Origin: Symsagittifera roscoffensis | Lineage: Eukaryota; Xenacoelomorpha; Acoela; Convolutidae | Assembly: GCF_963678635.1 (NCBI RefSeq) | Contig: NC_087069.1 | Span: 55,162,928 to 55,226,927, forward strand | Length of the DNA: 64,000 bases | Reading direction: 5' to 3' | Shown: piece by piece, positions 1 to 11,129 of the stretch | Numbering within the stretch: the stretch's first letter is position 1 | Layout: the number at the start of each line of letters is the position of its first letter | Notes under the pieces: model-generated | Told to the model about the DNA's origin: nothing | The model's input: only the letters and a program-made list of their open reading frames with translations | Database searches by the model: none | Translations under genes and position numbers: made by a program

Positions 1-1150
1 GGTTCTTGTCTGCAGCGTTCCTCCCACTATTAACTCCAGTTTCACACTAGTCAAGATCAGGGAGGCCTCAAGTAATTCAGCTCTGCCTCTCATCCTCATA
101 GGCGCTAGGTTTAATCCCGCCCATTCCTTGTCAAATCCTCCAGGCTTGGGAGTCGCGGCATTGCTTATTCGCCTTCTCGTCGCTTGATCGCCGTACTTCT
201 TTGTCACTCTAGTCAAAGCCTGAGCCACCAGTCTTTGAAAAGGGGCCCCTGCATTGCACAAGCCAAAGGGCATCCTCTTCCACTGGTACAAGACCAATTC
301 GCACGCAATTCCGGTCTTTTCTCTATCCTTCTTCCGCAGAGGGACCTGCCGGAAGGCAGAACCCAAATCCAATGTGGAGAAGAACTTGGCACATCAAATT
401 TAGAGAGGCTCTCGTCTATTCGCGGTATTGGGTACGCATCTTTTATTGTCACCGCGTTCAAGTACCGAAAGTCGCAACAAAACCTTAGCTGCCCCCTTTC
501 TTTTTTGCCATTAGCACCCTGCAAGCCCACGGCAATTTCGAGGGTTCTATCATGTCGTATTCGATCTCCGCTCGGCACGCTTCCGACTTATGTGGCGTCA
601 TTCGTCTAGCACCTTCTCTGTGGGGAACGGCGCCTTCCTCAAGTTCGATTTCGTGTTCGACGAAGTTACAGCAACTGATATCTGCCTTATGTTTTGAAAA
701 TACATCTGCGTTCCGATTTAAAACGTCCCACAATTTTTCGAAATCTCCCTCACCTATTTTTCCTTTTAAATAATCTATCTCTGACAAAACCGGTTTGTCA
801 GATTCTAGTTCATATCACGGGGGGCGTTCCGGAAAATTCGAGTAGCTCAATAAGCCGTCGTCCGTTTGGAAATTCATTGAAGACAATTTATGAATAGATT
901 TTAATTCACTAATCCTTTTTAAAATTTTATATTTATTGGCATGATAAGGACAGTCTTTCACACTATGTTTCTTCAAGTTTTGTGTCTCCTCATATTCGAT
1001 CCTCATCGGCAAAGCGTAACCAAGCTTCTTTCCACGCTGGATTGAAACCGTGGTGTCCAGTGTGTTCAATAACACACTGACACACAGTCCGTTTCGCGTT
1101 ACTGAGCAGCTCCGGCCTAAAATCACCGAACTCTGACTATCATTTAACAT
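1..1150 (-). pseudogene. pol: protease-RT linker and N-terminal reverse transcriptase, broken and truncated
   Basis: 815-1150 is the linker after the protease. 485-787 gives the region just before the RT fingers (EHEIELEEGAVPHR... and [14 protein letters not shown]). A frame change near 490-575 leads to 213-578, which contains [20 protein letters not shown] and PIPRIDESL, the conserved DFR-LN / YPIP motif of Ty3/Gypsy reverse transcriptases. Past about 420 the phase shifts again, and the sequence to position 1 still resembles RT in other minus-strand frames. The YxDD box is not reached inside the window. Confidence 0.88.
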
Positions 1151-2016
1151 TCCTCATTCTAAAATTTGCCACCACAGCCTGCCCAGGCTGTAGTTTTACC
1201 TTTCTATCTAAAAAAATTGGTACCTTGTTTTCGTCTGTTATAATTCTATTAATTGGTTTCTTAACATACTTCCGATCTGGGTTTCTAATCCGTATTAGAC
1301 CCTTGTTCAAGTCAATCATCACGTCAAAATTCCTGACAAAATCTCTGCCCAAGATGAATTGGTCTGGCTGTTATCGGTGTTCTTCTGGCTACGTAAATCG
1401 CTCCTCGATTGGCAGCTGCCAGTCGGAGATTTGTCGGAATTAGATTTTCCCTCGTGAAGCCCATTCTTTCCCAAGTTTTTATCGGCATCACACTCACTAC
1501 CGCTCCCGTGTCCAGAAGCCTTGTGACTCCGATTTTCTTACCATTGGTGTCAGGCAGATGTGCAGCCACATCTGCTTCGTATCCAATGTGTACTGCGTCT
1601 TGTTCCATCATGGCGTCATGGCCTCTCCTGCGGACTTTGAGTTCCTCCTCACCCAAATAGATCTGCCCTATCTGGTCACTATCTGTTGTCACATATGTCC
1701 TAGTGTAGATACTGATTCCATCTACGTTTAGCATCACTTGATACGGCCCATAGACTTCCACGTAGCGTCCTTGAAGCTTCCTTATGCGAGGGCCACCAGT
1801 CGTTAGTAGTGATCGCACAGCTCTTGACTCAGTGGGTGGCTCCACCTGCCTCAGATAATCTGCATATGTGTCCAAATGCATCAAAGTGAACTCTGATGGT
1901 TCACTCAGACTTCTGATTACCTGGTGTCCGGCTACCGAGATTATTGACTGTATTTTGCTTCCATGCGGCACCATGCCGAATATCTGACCGGAGGTCACAT
2001 TAAGTTTCATGCTCAA
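1140..2016 (-). pseudogene. retropepsin-type aspartic protease, frame-shifted
   Basis: The 1324-2016 frame (230 aa) contains LLDTGAVVSVMP, with the catalytic DTG at residues 169-171 (bases 1504-1512). This is the active-site signature of retroviral/retrotransposon aspartic proteases that cut the Gag-Pol polyprotein. About 150 residues precede it, longer than a minimal protease, so it is probably a domain of a polyprotein. A frame change near 1340 leads to 1140-1352, where MGRDFVRNFDVMIDL matches the usual ILGxDF-type C-terminal flap/strand of these enzymes. The catalytic motif is intact, but the frame is not. Confidence 0.85.
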
Positions 2017-2091
2017 ACTACTTGGTGCTTTTGTCTCTTCAACTTCTGTTGCCTCGAAGGTATTCAGTTTCTCCTGTAGTTTCTCATTTTC

Positions 2092-3245
2092 CTATTCGAG
2101 CTTCACTTTCTGTTCGATCTCTTTCGTCACCAGTTCCCGCTGCAATCTATTTAGAGCATCCCTCGCGGCTGCCCTATAATCAATCTTGAAGTCGTCAGCC
2201 GCAATCACTGGTTCCGGTTCCAATGTCTCTTCTGTTACCGCTTGCATTTTCGTCGTCGCCAGCTCTTGCGGTTTGTCTTTTCTGCGAAACTCCGCTTCAC
2301 TCAACAAGCCATCCTTGCTGGCTTTCACTCCCGATAAAGCTTCCTCATTCCTTGGATGCTTGATGTCTGCTACAGCATCCCAGAATTGCAGACAATCTGA
2401 TTTAAAATGACCTTCCAAGTTACAAAAGAAACACCTCGGGCGGAATTTTGCAATCACTCCTCTCATGAAATCCTAATGGTCAACTTCTGACGCATCTTCA
2501 TCCTCGAGGCTAAAGCCTATTGCTTTCCTGCCCTGTTTATAGGTTGGGCATGCTGACACATGATGGTCCGTTGAACTGCAATTTGTAAAAGAGCGTCTCT
2601 TGTCCATATCATTCCTCGGTTTGTACCAGTTTTTCCCTTGGTTCGCTGGTCCGTTGTTAAAATTGCCATAATTGGTCTTGTAATGTCCAGATCTCGAAGG
2701 AGGTTCCAATAAAAGATATTCTTTTGACTTGAGCCTCAACGACTCTGGTGTTGGCGCATTGGTTAATAGTGGTATGTTGCTAGCATTGTTCGAAGTTCAT
2801 CATTCTTCACACCATCGATGAATTTTGAGGCTACTGCCAGGTTCATCCTCCTGTTTGACTCATCCGGTTGGCTGCGTCTTCTTAGCATTTCCAAATCGTC
2901 TAGAAACTTGTCTATCGTTTCATCTTCTCGTTGCCTCCGTTTCTCGAAGCGCATCCTTGCCTGGTGTCCCTGCACCCCTGATCCAAAACGACTTAACAAG
3001 ATTTCAAAGATTTTCTCAACTGTGTCTCCCTGATATTGCTTTTTGGCCATTACACAGTTCAGGGCTGTCCCTTCCAAGCTACTGGTGAGCGCACTGCACT
3101 CCTGCCTTTCTGACAAGTCTTCTTCCTCAAAAAGCAGTTTCATCCCTACAATCCGAATCGCCGTGACTGTTTCCCCCTTGGCCCACATGACTCCTCCCTG
3201 GGCTCGCATGTCTCCTGTTACTGGAATCACCTCTCCCAGTCGCAT
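2092..3245 (-). pseudogene. gag capsid-like and zinc-knuckle region, broken
   Basis: The 2763-3245 frame (160 aa) has the helical pattern of a retrotransposon capsid, including LLSRFGSGVQGHQARMRFEK and KFLDDLEMLRRRSQPDESN. A frame change at about 2740-2760 leads to 2473-2739, which carries a Cys-rich motif (CSSTDHHVSAC) resembling a partial knuckle. The 2092-2466 frame carries a textbook CX2CX4HX4C zinc knuckle (CFFCNLEGHFKSDC, about 2392-2433), which in Gag binds the RNA genome. The same frame ends in a Lys/Glu-rich helix. Family assignment is firm for the knuckle and reasonable for the capsid. Confidence 0.75.
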
Positions 3246-3314
3246 GCGTGCCTTGCGTCGGTCGTTCGTTTGAGTTCTAGCTGTTTCCTGTTGAGTTGCT
3301 CTACTGTTTGGTCC

Positions 3315-4763
3315 TCATGTCCTATTATTCCTTGTGGCATAGCCTGATGAGCTGCCCCTATCTCTAGTGGATCCATATGTACTCCCCCTTTGATGGTCAT
3401 TGAAGTTCACCTTCGGTTCCCTGGTGGGACATCCCGAATTCAGTTCACCTTCTCTTGGTCCACTCCTGCTGCCTAGTAGCCCGTCCAACCTGTCCATGAT
3501 AGCCTGAGTTCGCCTCTCCATCATCGCGTCTATTTTTGTGTCAAGAGTCCCAAGAGTCTGCTCTTGTTGAGTTCTTAACTTCTCCATGTCGTCTCTTAAC
3601 CGTAACCCTCTTTGTTCCGCTTATTACCTTGTCAACCTCGACAAGTTCTTCGCCAAGTGTTCATCTCTTCATTCCTTCAAGCGTTTTTCGCTTCTACCAG
3701 CTTCTTGTCTGTTTCGGTTTATTTCTTCCCGCAGACTTTCTCTTTCAACGTGGACTGCTCTCTCTAGGTCACTCATTCTTATGGACATCTGTTCATTTTG
3801 TTCTCCTATACTGCGTACTATGTTGTTCAAGGTCTCTTCAAGTGATGCTACGTTTTCTACCAGTGGTGTCACCAATGGCGGTGTCACCCTGTCGATCCCA
3901 GGTAGCTTCGTGCTGGTCAAGATTTGGGCTTTGACTCTCTGACTCGACGTCATTTCATTATCTACCTCCGGATCCGCCGTTGCGTTGCTTGGCCCTTTGT
4001 TTCTATTCTGCCCAGTTCGCATTTCCGAATTTGTCATACTCGCAAAGGCTCTTGACTGGCCTGGTGTGTTTGTGTCTTTACTTATCGTTCTCACCACACC
4101 AAATTTGTCCTTGGTTCCAGTCTCTCTTTCGGTGTATGCCTCATTCTCTTGGGTCGAACTATCGAGGCTGACTCGAGATCCAAAGTCAACTTGCTCGTCA
4201 TCGTCCTCTTCTTCTTCCTGGGATTCTGCTTCAACGCCTGTACCCGTTCCCATGGTAGATGGACAGATGTTTCCCAGAGTGTTCTTCGATCTTTCTGTAA
4301 ACGATGCGGACGTTGCCTGTTTCTCCGTCACGCCTGTCATCATAGTGTTGTCTGGGAGAACTTCTAGTCGCCACAATTTCAGTAGAGATGTCGGACAGTT
4401 CCGACATCTCCTCTCGGTCCAATGTTCCGGTGGAAGTGGCAAAATCTTGGCCTTGCTCTACCGGGGTAGTTTCACTCGCTAGCCTTCTGTTTTCTCTCCC
4501 TTCCGGTACATGTATTTCCTGATTCTCACGCATGGCCTGGTCCGGATGGACTTCCACTTCTAGCATTGCCTTTTGCTCTTCTGCAGACTTTTACTCCTGG
4601 TTTCAACCATTCTGCCAGAAACTGTCTCCTCTTTGTCGGTCCGGGTTCGTGTTATACTTTCCACAAAAGGGTCGCTCATTGTTTTTCTTTGCTTCTCTGG
4701 TATGAATTTCCTAAAGCTTTCGCTTAATTTAGGTATCCTTGACTTGTCTAGACCCACTTTCAA
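3315..4763 (-). pseudogene. gag N-terminal region (acidic, coiled-coil), broken
   Basis: Three adjoining minus-strand frames (4560-4763, 4231-4566, 3669-4442) plus 3315-3587 form the N-terminal part of the gag-like protein. The 3669-4442 part has an acidic run (EEEEDDDEQVD) followed by a charged helical stretch (SLEETLNNIVRSIGEQNEQM and an Arg/Glu-rich tail) that looks like a coiled coil. A stop separates it from 3587, which continues in the same phase with another Gln/Arg-rich helix. Frame changes at 4566 and 4442 are indels relative to a continuous frame. Assignment as gag rests on position upstream of the zinc knuckle and protease, not on a recognised N-terminal domain. Confidence 0.6.
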
Positions 4764-5363
4764 TTTGTCACTTCTTACTGTCTATACACTCGATTCGATT
4801 TCTTGTATGTCATCAGTGTACAGCGTGTATACAATTTATTCACAATAATCGATTATTAGTCGTAAGATTTGAGAACTAGCACAGTATGATGATATCAGTC
4901 TATTTAAAAGATAGTGTGTTTACAATCCTATCAAGCACAAATATTGTTGATTTAAAATCAAAATTCACAAAAGAAGAAAATTTCTATGAAAAACGTATGT
5001 GTACTGTACTTTTAGTCGGTCGCAGTACAATAGTCGAACTTGTATTTTAAAGAAAGAGCTTTCCCTGCTTGGTACTGCACCAAACAGACAAAACTTTGAA
5101 GGCAGTAATCTCCTCAAGTGGGCGTCTATTGCACCCACCGAGTACTGTGTTACCTATCTGCCTTCGGACTGCCCGAACTAGACCTACCAAATTTCTCAGG
5201 ACAGTAACTTTTCTTGAAAACGTTTTGGATTTCAATCCACACCAACGAGTTACACACTCTTTTTCAATTTCGACTTAGTGTCGCGAATATCCGAGTTTGG
5301 AGCTGTTTTGTTTTGGTCTGGTCTTTTTCGAAAGGCAAGTTACCAGTGCGGTCACTGGTTCCC
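4764..5363. other. Non-coding stretch between the gag start and the foldback element; possible 5' LTR/leader
   Basis: No convincing gene. By position this should hold the 5' leader and perhaps the 5' LTR of the minus-strand retrotransposon, but the partner LTR is outside the window and no primer-binding site is clear. A perfect 14-bp palindrome (aataatcgattatt) lies at 4844-4857. Confidence 0.3.
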
Positions 5364-5436
5364 AGCCTGTCTCTAAATAACCTAATACCCCTCACTATTA
5401 ACTTTTCTCTTTTCTTCTATTTACCGGGTTATATAT

Positions 5437-5672
5437 CCTCCGGGTTGACAAAAAACAGTACCTCTCCGGATTGGCAAAAACAGGACCCTTCCGGGTTGGC
5501 AAAATTGAGACCTCTCCGGATTGGCACCCCTCTGGGTTAACAAATGTAAGGCCCCTCCAGATTGGGACCCCTCCGGTTTTGCAAAAACAAGACCCCTCCG
5601 AATTGGGACCCCTCCGAATTACAAAAATTTGGACCCCTCCGGATTGGGAGCCTTCCGGTTTTGTAAAAAATA
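5437..5672 (+). repeat. Left terminal tandem sub-repeats
   Basis: About eleven diverged tandem copies, 16-26 bp each, of a unit close to cctccggattggcaaaa. Copies alternate between forms ending in a poly-A run and shorter forms ending in ggac. The same unit in reverse complement forms the right end. Confidence 0.85.
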
Positions 5673-7442
5673 GCTTTTCGGAGACTTCCTTCATTTTTAT
5701 TTTATGTCCCTCCCGATACGTTCTCCGATGCTATTAAGCTGTTTGAATCAACTAGGAAGGGTATGTGGTCCTTCCCTATACCCTTCCGGGATGAAGTTAA
5801 GCCTCTTATTTGACAATTCACACTTACTGTGAAGGGTCTTTTACGCTAACCCAATTTCGACTCGACTAAGGTTTTCTTGTGCCTTTAGCCTTCCCTTTTT
5901 GTCTAGAACAGCTTAAAACTGCTTTATTCAACCGTTATAATTTTTTGGTAGGGGTGTAAGGACTTTTCAAAAAAAGTTTTTATAAACGTGAAGGGTCTAT
6001 TTTCCCGAATTAGTGAATTTGCTAAAAACGATTTTAGGAAATTTTCACGCTAGTTTTTGAATAATTGATGTTTTTATTAGTAAGCTCAGCTAATTTCTGA
6101 TCTAATGGTACCAAGATCAACTGGATCTGTCCAGTCATTTCAAAGTAATTAACCAAAACGTCTTTTTCCTAAACTCAAAAATTTTCTCTTTTACAGGTTC
6201 CGTCTAACTTTTTCCGCAATTCTGTTCTTTTCGACCTAAAAATTATTGATCCGAGCTCAAAAGGCCTATATTTTTTCTAGTTCAATGCAAAAACACTCGA
6301 TCTAAAACGCTTTAGTTGAAAACATTTGCGAAAACGATGCTATTTGGACCCCTCCGGATTGATGAATCCACTGAATCAAACACGTTAAGTTCGATTTCTC
6401 TGTAACCCGTAAGGCTTTCGGGAAACGGGTCTTAAAGCCTGTAGATTCACTAGTGGAAGTTGTCCGAACAACTGTTTTTACTGTCCTAGCTCAAAAATTT
6501 CAAAAAATTTTCTGATTTAATAGTGTTCCGTTTTCTCAAAAATCGCGAAAATTCAGTTTTTGGTATCAAAATAGTTCCAACCACTTCTGAACTGAACTTA
6601 ACCGGTTCTAACTACTATAGTAGTGCAATTACGATAAAACACACTAATTTAGCGCTTTTTTACTTTTCAAAAAAAATCGATATCTCAAAAATCGCGATTT
6701 GTGGGATGATCAAAGTATCGCTATTTGACCCTAAAAACCGGTCTGCTTTCTGTGTTTTTCACAGAAAAACGATATAGTAGTATTAATACATGCTATATAA
6801 GTAATAATATTAGTAATACTATACCCCTCCGGGTTTGTTCAATATCCGAATTAAGGTGCTTAACTCGGATATTCGCAGTTCGGTGAAGTGTCACTACAGT
6901 GCAGCACAGTCGAGCCCCAAACATATTACTATCTTACTTTTTGTACCAAATGGGATACAAAACTTGTTAATGATACCCAACAGTCGATATTTTTTGTTGT
7001 TGAACCACTTCTTGTTGCTCCTTGTACTGCTTGCCGGATCAGTCTTCTCCCAAGACCCTTCCGGATTGAGCGCAAATCAGCAGACCCTTCCGGATTGAGC
7101 GCAAATTAGCATTAACGTGCTTAAATACTCAAAAAACCCTACAGAGAAGCCTCACAAACGGGCCACAAAAATGATCGTAACAGTCACGACTTATATAAAC
7201 GCCTGTAACAACAATATATCTATCAACAACAAACGGGGAGGTTGGATCACATCTTGTCTGGGGGGATGATTTCTACTGATTTTTTAAACTTTTTTAGTGT
7301 TTTTGGCTTTTTCGAATAATTTTTATCTTTTTTGTTTTTCCTGGGTACTATACTACTTTTTGTTTGGTTTCTTATATATCTTTATGTGTTTTTGGTCACA
7401 GACCTCTGAGGGATCGAGGGGACGACCGATCCCCCACCCTTC

Positions 7443-7586
7443 CTGTTTCGTGAATTTTTGGTATTAACTAAGTTAAAAAGCTATTCACGGTAATCCGGAA
7501 GGCTTCCGCGTTCCGAACTACCCTTTCGCCCCGGCGGTTATGGCCTATTAAGGGCGTTAATGTGAGCATCCGGTTGGAGCGGAGTG
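7443..7586. other. Insertion present only in the left foldback arm
   Basis: The right arm reads straight from cacccttc into ctcgttaacgg, whereas the left arm has about 144 extra bases between these two points. The matching arm is an empty site. No recognisable element or clear target duplication. Confidence 0.6.
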
Positions 7587-8649
7587 CTCGTTAACGGTTG
7601 TGCCGGTCATGATGTTAAAAGAGAATAACACCAGGAGCGCCATAAAAACATCTATGTAACATTTGCATGGAAGTACATATCGACTGAAAATAAAGCTAGG
7701 TCATTAGACGACTGGCCAACTTCTAAACAGAGCTCTACATGCTTTTCACCCAGTTCTTTTGGTGGTCTTTTCAACATCGGGTCGACAAAAACGTTATTGT
7801 TCTCCGGCTTCGACCAGAACGCTCAAATTAACTTAACTACATGCAGAAATAGTAAGCTCATGATTGGGTTTCAGTATCCTTAGACCACGAGGTCACTCCT
7901 AAAAACAGGGCTACTGCTATTTGTTATATTACTATTGTTTTTGTTCAGTAGATAAAATTCATCATCTCCATCGAAGATGGATCAACCCTTTCCCCCAAAT
8001 CCTAGCTTCTCATCGTCGTAAAATGAATTCAGATGTTAAAAAAATTCAATTCAAGACATAACCGGGAAGCTAAAAGTTTACATAAAACAGTTTTAGTTCA
8101 AATCCCGAGACCCCTCTGGATTCCTGAATCCGGGGAATTAACGCCCTTTTCTTCTTTCCGGAAGGCTGTTTTTCTACCCTTCAACGTTGTTGTGAACGGC
8201 CTTGCAACAATTGTAGTGACACAATCGTTGCAACTCGGAGCCGTCTCTGCTAACTCTGCTTTTTCTTCGATTCTGATCTTCTATTTTCTCGTAGTTATCT
8301 TCGTCGCAACTATTTTTGTTCTCATTCTTCACTGGTTTTCTTCCAAAATGGCGGTTTTTGCCGTTTCTCGGAAGTGCGACTTCTCAGTTCGAATTTTTAA
8401 AAATTCAAAATACCAGAATATCTTGACCTTCAGTTTGACTAAATGTTCCAATAACGTCACTAATATCTCAAAACTGTCAATTTGGAAGGTTAGCTGCTAA
8501 CTATTCGAAATCGCCGAATCTGCCAATTGTCCATTCTGGTCGAATGTCACACGAATTGACCCTGTCAAGATCAATTTTCTCGCGACAACTGAGAAAAAAG
8601 ATCAGAAGATTCGAGTTAGATTTGCAGAAGAGTTGCTAGAAAATGTAAC

Positions 8650-8860
8650 GTTCGCCCGGAAAATAAAGCTAGGTTCTAAAACGACTGGCTAGCGTCTGAA
8701 CACAGCTCTACATGCTTTTCACTGTCTCTGCCAAAGCCAGTTCTTTTGGTGCTCTTTCTAACATCGGGTCGACAAGAAACGTTACTGTTTCCGGCTTGGA
8801 TCAGAACGCTTTAATTAACTCAATTACATGCAGAAATAGTGAGCTCATGGCTGGGTCCAT
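8650..8860. repeat. Centre of palindrome: extra copy of a ~190-bp segment
   Basis: A segment beginning gaaaataaagctaggt and running to ctcatggctgggt is present three times per unit: about 7687-7863 (direct), 8658-8852 (direct, at the centre) and 9537-9733 (inverted). The first and third are partners across the palindrome, and the middle one is the spacer. Repeated again 3413 bp downstream. Confidence 0.75.
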
Positions 8861-8869
8861 GTGACATTC

Positions 8870-11129
8870 GACCAGAATGGACGAAAATTCAGTTTCGTAT
8901 TCGTAGCCGCTGACCTGGAAGATTAACGATTTTAGCAGATTAGGGATGTTATTTGAACGATTAGACGAATCGTGAAGGTCAGAATTTTCTTGAAATTTTA
9001 ATTTTCAAGAGTTTGAATTGTGACGTCACATTTCTGAAAAAATGTTAAAACGGCCATTTTTGGAAGAAAATTGGAAGACAAACAAAACAACAATAGTAGC
9101 AGTGAAAACTAGTACGAAAGAAATAACGACAGATAACTGAGCATTGTCAGAATCTGTTGCGAGTTCTAACGATTGTGTCGCTACAATCGTTGCAGAGCAA
9201 TTCATGCTAACGGGGAAGGGTGTTGGGACAGCTTGTCCAGCCTTCCGGAAAGGAAATAAGGACGATATTTCCCCGGGTTCAAGAATCCGAAGAGGACTCG
9301 GGCCCGGGACTCAAACCGTTTTATACGAACTTTTAGCTTCCTGGTCATGTCCTGAATTGAATTTAATTAACATCTCGATTCGTTTTCAGATAATGAGAAG
9401 CTAGGAGTTGAGGGAAAGGGTTGATCCATCTTCGATGGAGATGCTGATTTATATCTACTGAACAAAAACAAGAGTAATATAATGAAAAGTAGCCCTGTTT
9501 TTGGGAGTGATCTCGTGGTCTGGGGATAATGAGACCCAGCCATGAGCTCAATAATTTTGCAAGTAAGTAAATTAATTTGAGCGTTCTGGTCGAAGCCGGA
9601 AAGCAGTACCGTTTTTGTCAAGCCGGTGTTAGGAAAACCATCAGAGAACTGGCTTTGGCAGAGACGGAGAAAATCATGTAGAGCTGTGTTTAGATGCTAG
9701 CCAGTCGTTTTAGCTTTATTTTCCGTCGATATAAACTTCCGGGCGAATGTTATATAAATGTTTTTATGGCGATCCTGGGTGTTATTCTTTTCAACGACAT
9801 GACCGGCAGAACCGTTAACGAGAAGGGTGGGGGGATTGGCCGTCCCCTCGTTCCCTGAGACGTTTGTGACCAAAAACACTTAAAGATATACAAGAATCCA
9901 ATTAAAAAGTAGTATAGTACCTGAGAAAAACGAAAAATAACCGAAAAAAATCAAAAACAATAAAAAAAAGTATAAAATCAGTAGAAATCATCCCCCCAGA
10001 CAAGATGTGATCCGACCCTCCCGTTGGTTGTTGTTAGATATAATGTTGTTACAGGCATGTATATCAGTGAGGATTGTTACGATCAATTTTGTGGCCTGTT
10101 TGTGGTGCTTGTACTGTAGGGGTATTTGAGTATTTAAGCACATTAATGCTAATTTGCGCTCAATTCGAAACGGTCTCGGGATTAGCGAAGAAGACTGATC
10201 CGGCAAGCAGTACAAGGAGCAACAAGAAGTGGCTCAATGACAACAAAAATCGACTGTTGGGTTTTTTAAACAATTTTTGTATCCCCTTGGGTACAAAAAG
10301 TAAGATAATAATCTTTGGGGGGCTCGACAGTGCTGCACTGTAGTGACCCTTCACTGAACTGCGAGTTTCCGAGTTAAGCACCTTATTTCGGATATTGAAC
10401 AAACCCGGAGATCTATAGTATTAGTAATATTATTTTTATTGATACAGCTTACATTAATACTCCTATATCGTTTTTCAGTGAAAAACACAGTAAGCGGACC
10501 GGTTTTTGAGGTCAAAATAGCGATATTTTGATCCCCCCATAAATCGCGACTTTTGAGATATCGATATTTTTTAAACAGACAAAAGCGCTAAATTAGTGAG
10601 TTACATCGTAACTGTACTAGTATAATAGGTAGAACCGGTTAGTTCAGAAGTGGTTGGAACTATTTGGATACTAAAAACCGAATTTTCGTGATTTTTGGAA
10701 AAACGAAACAGTATAAAATAAAAAAACTTTTTGAAATTTTTGAGTTAGGACATTAAAAATAGTTGTTCAGACAATTTTCAGTAGCGAATCGACATGTTTT
10801 AAAACCCGGGGTCCAAATAGCATAGTTTTTGGCAAGTTTTTTTTAGCTAGAACGTTTTAGATTGGGTCTTTTACATTGAACTAGAAGGGTATAGGCCTTC
10901 TGAGCAAGGATCAAAAAATTTAAGGTCGAAAAGAACATAATTGCGAAAAAAATTAGGCGAAAACTTGGTACCATTAGATCAAAAATTAGGTGAGCTTACT
11001 CATAGAAACATCAATTTTTCAAAAAAGTAAGCGTGAGATTGTTTTTTCTCGAGAACGTTTTTACCAGTTGAACTAATTCGGGAAAGTAGACCCTTCACAT
11101 TTTATTTAAAAAAAATTGGAAAGCCCTTA
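8870..11129 (-). repeat. Right arm of giant foldback, first copy (incomplete at its outer end)
   Basis: Reverse complement of the left arm from about 8630 back to about 5950. It stops at 11129, where the second copy of the duplicated unit begins. The terminal sub-repeats are therefore missing from this copy and occur only after the second copy. Confidence 0.8.

Larger units (their letters stand above)
1..4763 (-). mobile_element. Decayed Ty3/Gypsy-like LTR retrotransposon, gag-pol, truncated at window edge
   Basis: Read on the minus strand from 4763 downward, the region gives a gag-like acidic/coiled-coil part, a capsid-like part, two Cys-rich segments, an aspartic protease and the start of reverse transcriptase, in the order of a Ty3/Gypsy element. 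The reading phase changes several times (near 4566, 4442, 2739, 1352, 1150 and 578) and in-frame stops occur, so this copy is inactive. Base composition is visibly richer in G+C than most of the window. The rest of RT, RNase H, integrase and the 3' LTR would lie left of position 1. No LTR could be proven on the right side because its partner is outside the window. Confidence 0.85.
5364..8640 (+). repeat. Left arm of giant foldback
   Basis: This arm pairs in inverted orientation with the right arm. Good landmarks are 6877-6920 (gtgaagtgtcactacagtg) against 10320-10360 and 13735-13770, 7237-7275 (tcttgtctggggggatgat) against 9980-10010, and 7960-8000 (catctccatcgaagatgg) against 9420-9445. Small indels separate the arms, so it is an old or gene-converted palindrome rather than a fresh one. 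Confidence 0.8.
7717..11129 (+). repeat. 3413-bp tandem duplication, copy 1
   Basis: Nearly identical to 11130-14542 at an exact 3413-base offset. It holds the inner end of the left arm, the palindrome centre and most of the right arm. Only scattered single-base and one- or two-base differences were seen between the copies (for example near 7863, 8162, 10589 and 11105), so the event is recent. Confidence 0.95.

Noticed and set aside
4844-4857. Perfect 14-bp palindrome as a transcription-factor site
   Set aside because: A/T-rich palindromes of this length are not surprising in this composition and no neighbouring promoter features support it.
5437-5672. CRISPR-like array (short repeats with variable parts)
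   Set aside because: Repeats are diverged, spacing is irregular and the same array occurs inverted at 14830-15046. It is the end structure of a foldback element in eukaryotic DNA.
8033-8500. 155-codon frame with a hydrophobic stretch, repeated almost unchanged at 11446-11913
   Set aside because: It lies inside the foldback palindrome and is identical only because of the recent 3413-bp duplication. The inverted partner region does not keep the frame, so there is no sign of coding selection.
9144-9879. Several short frames on both strands in the right foldback arm
   Set aside because: They are the mirror image of left-arm DNA and carry no motif. Their conservation in the second copy is explained by duplication.
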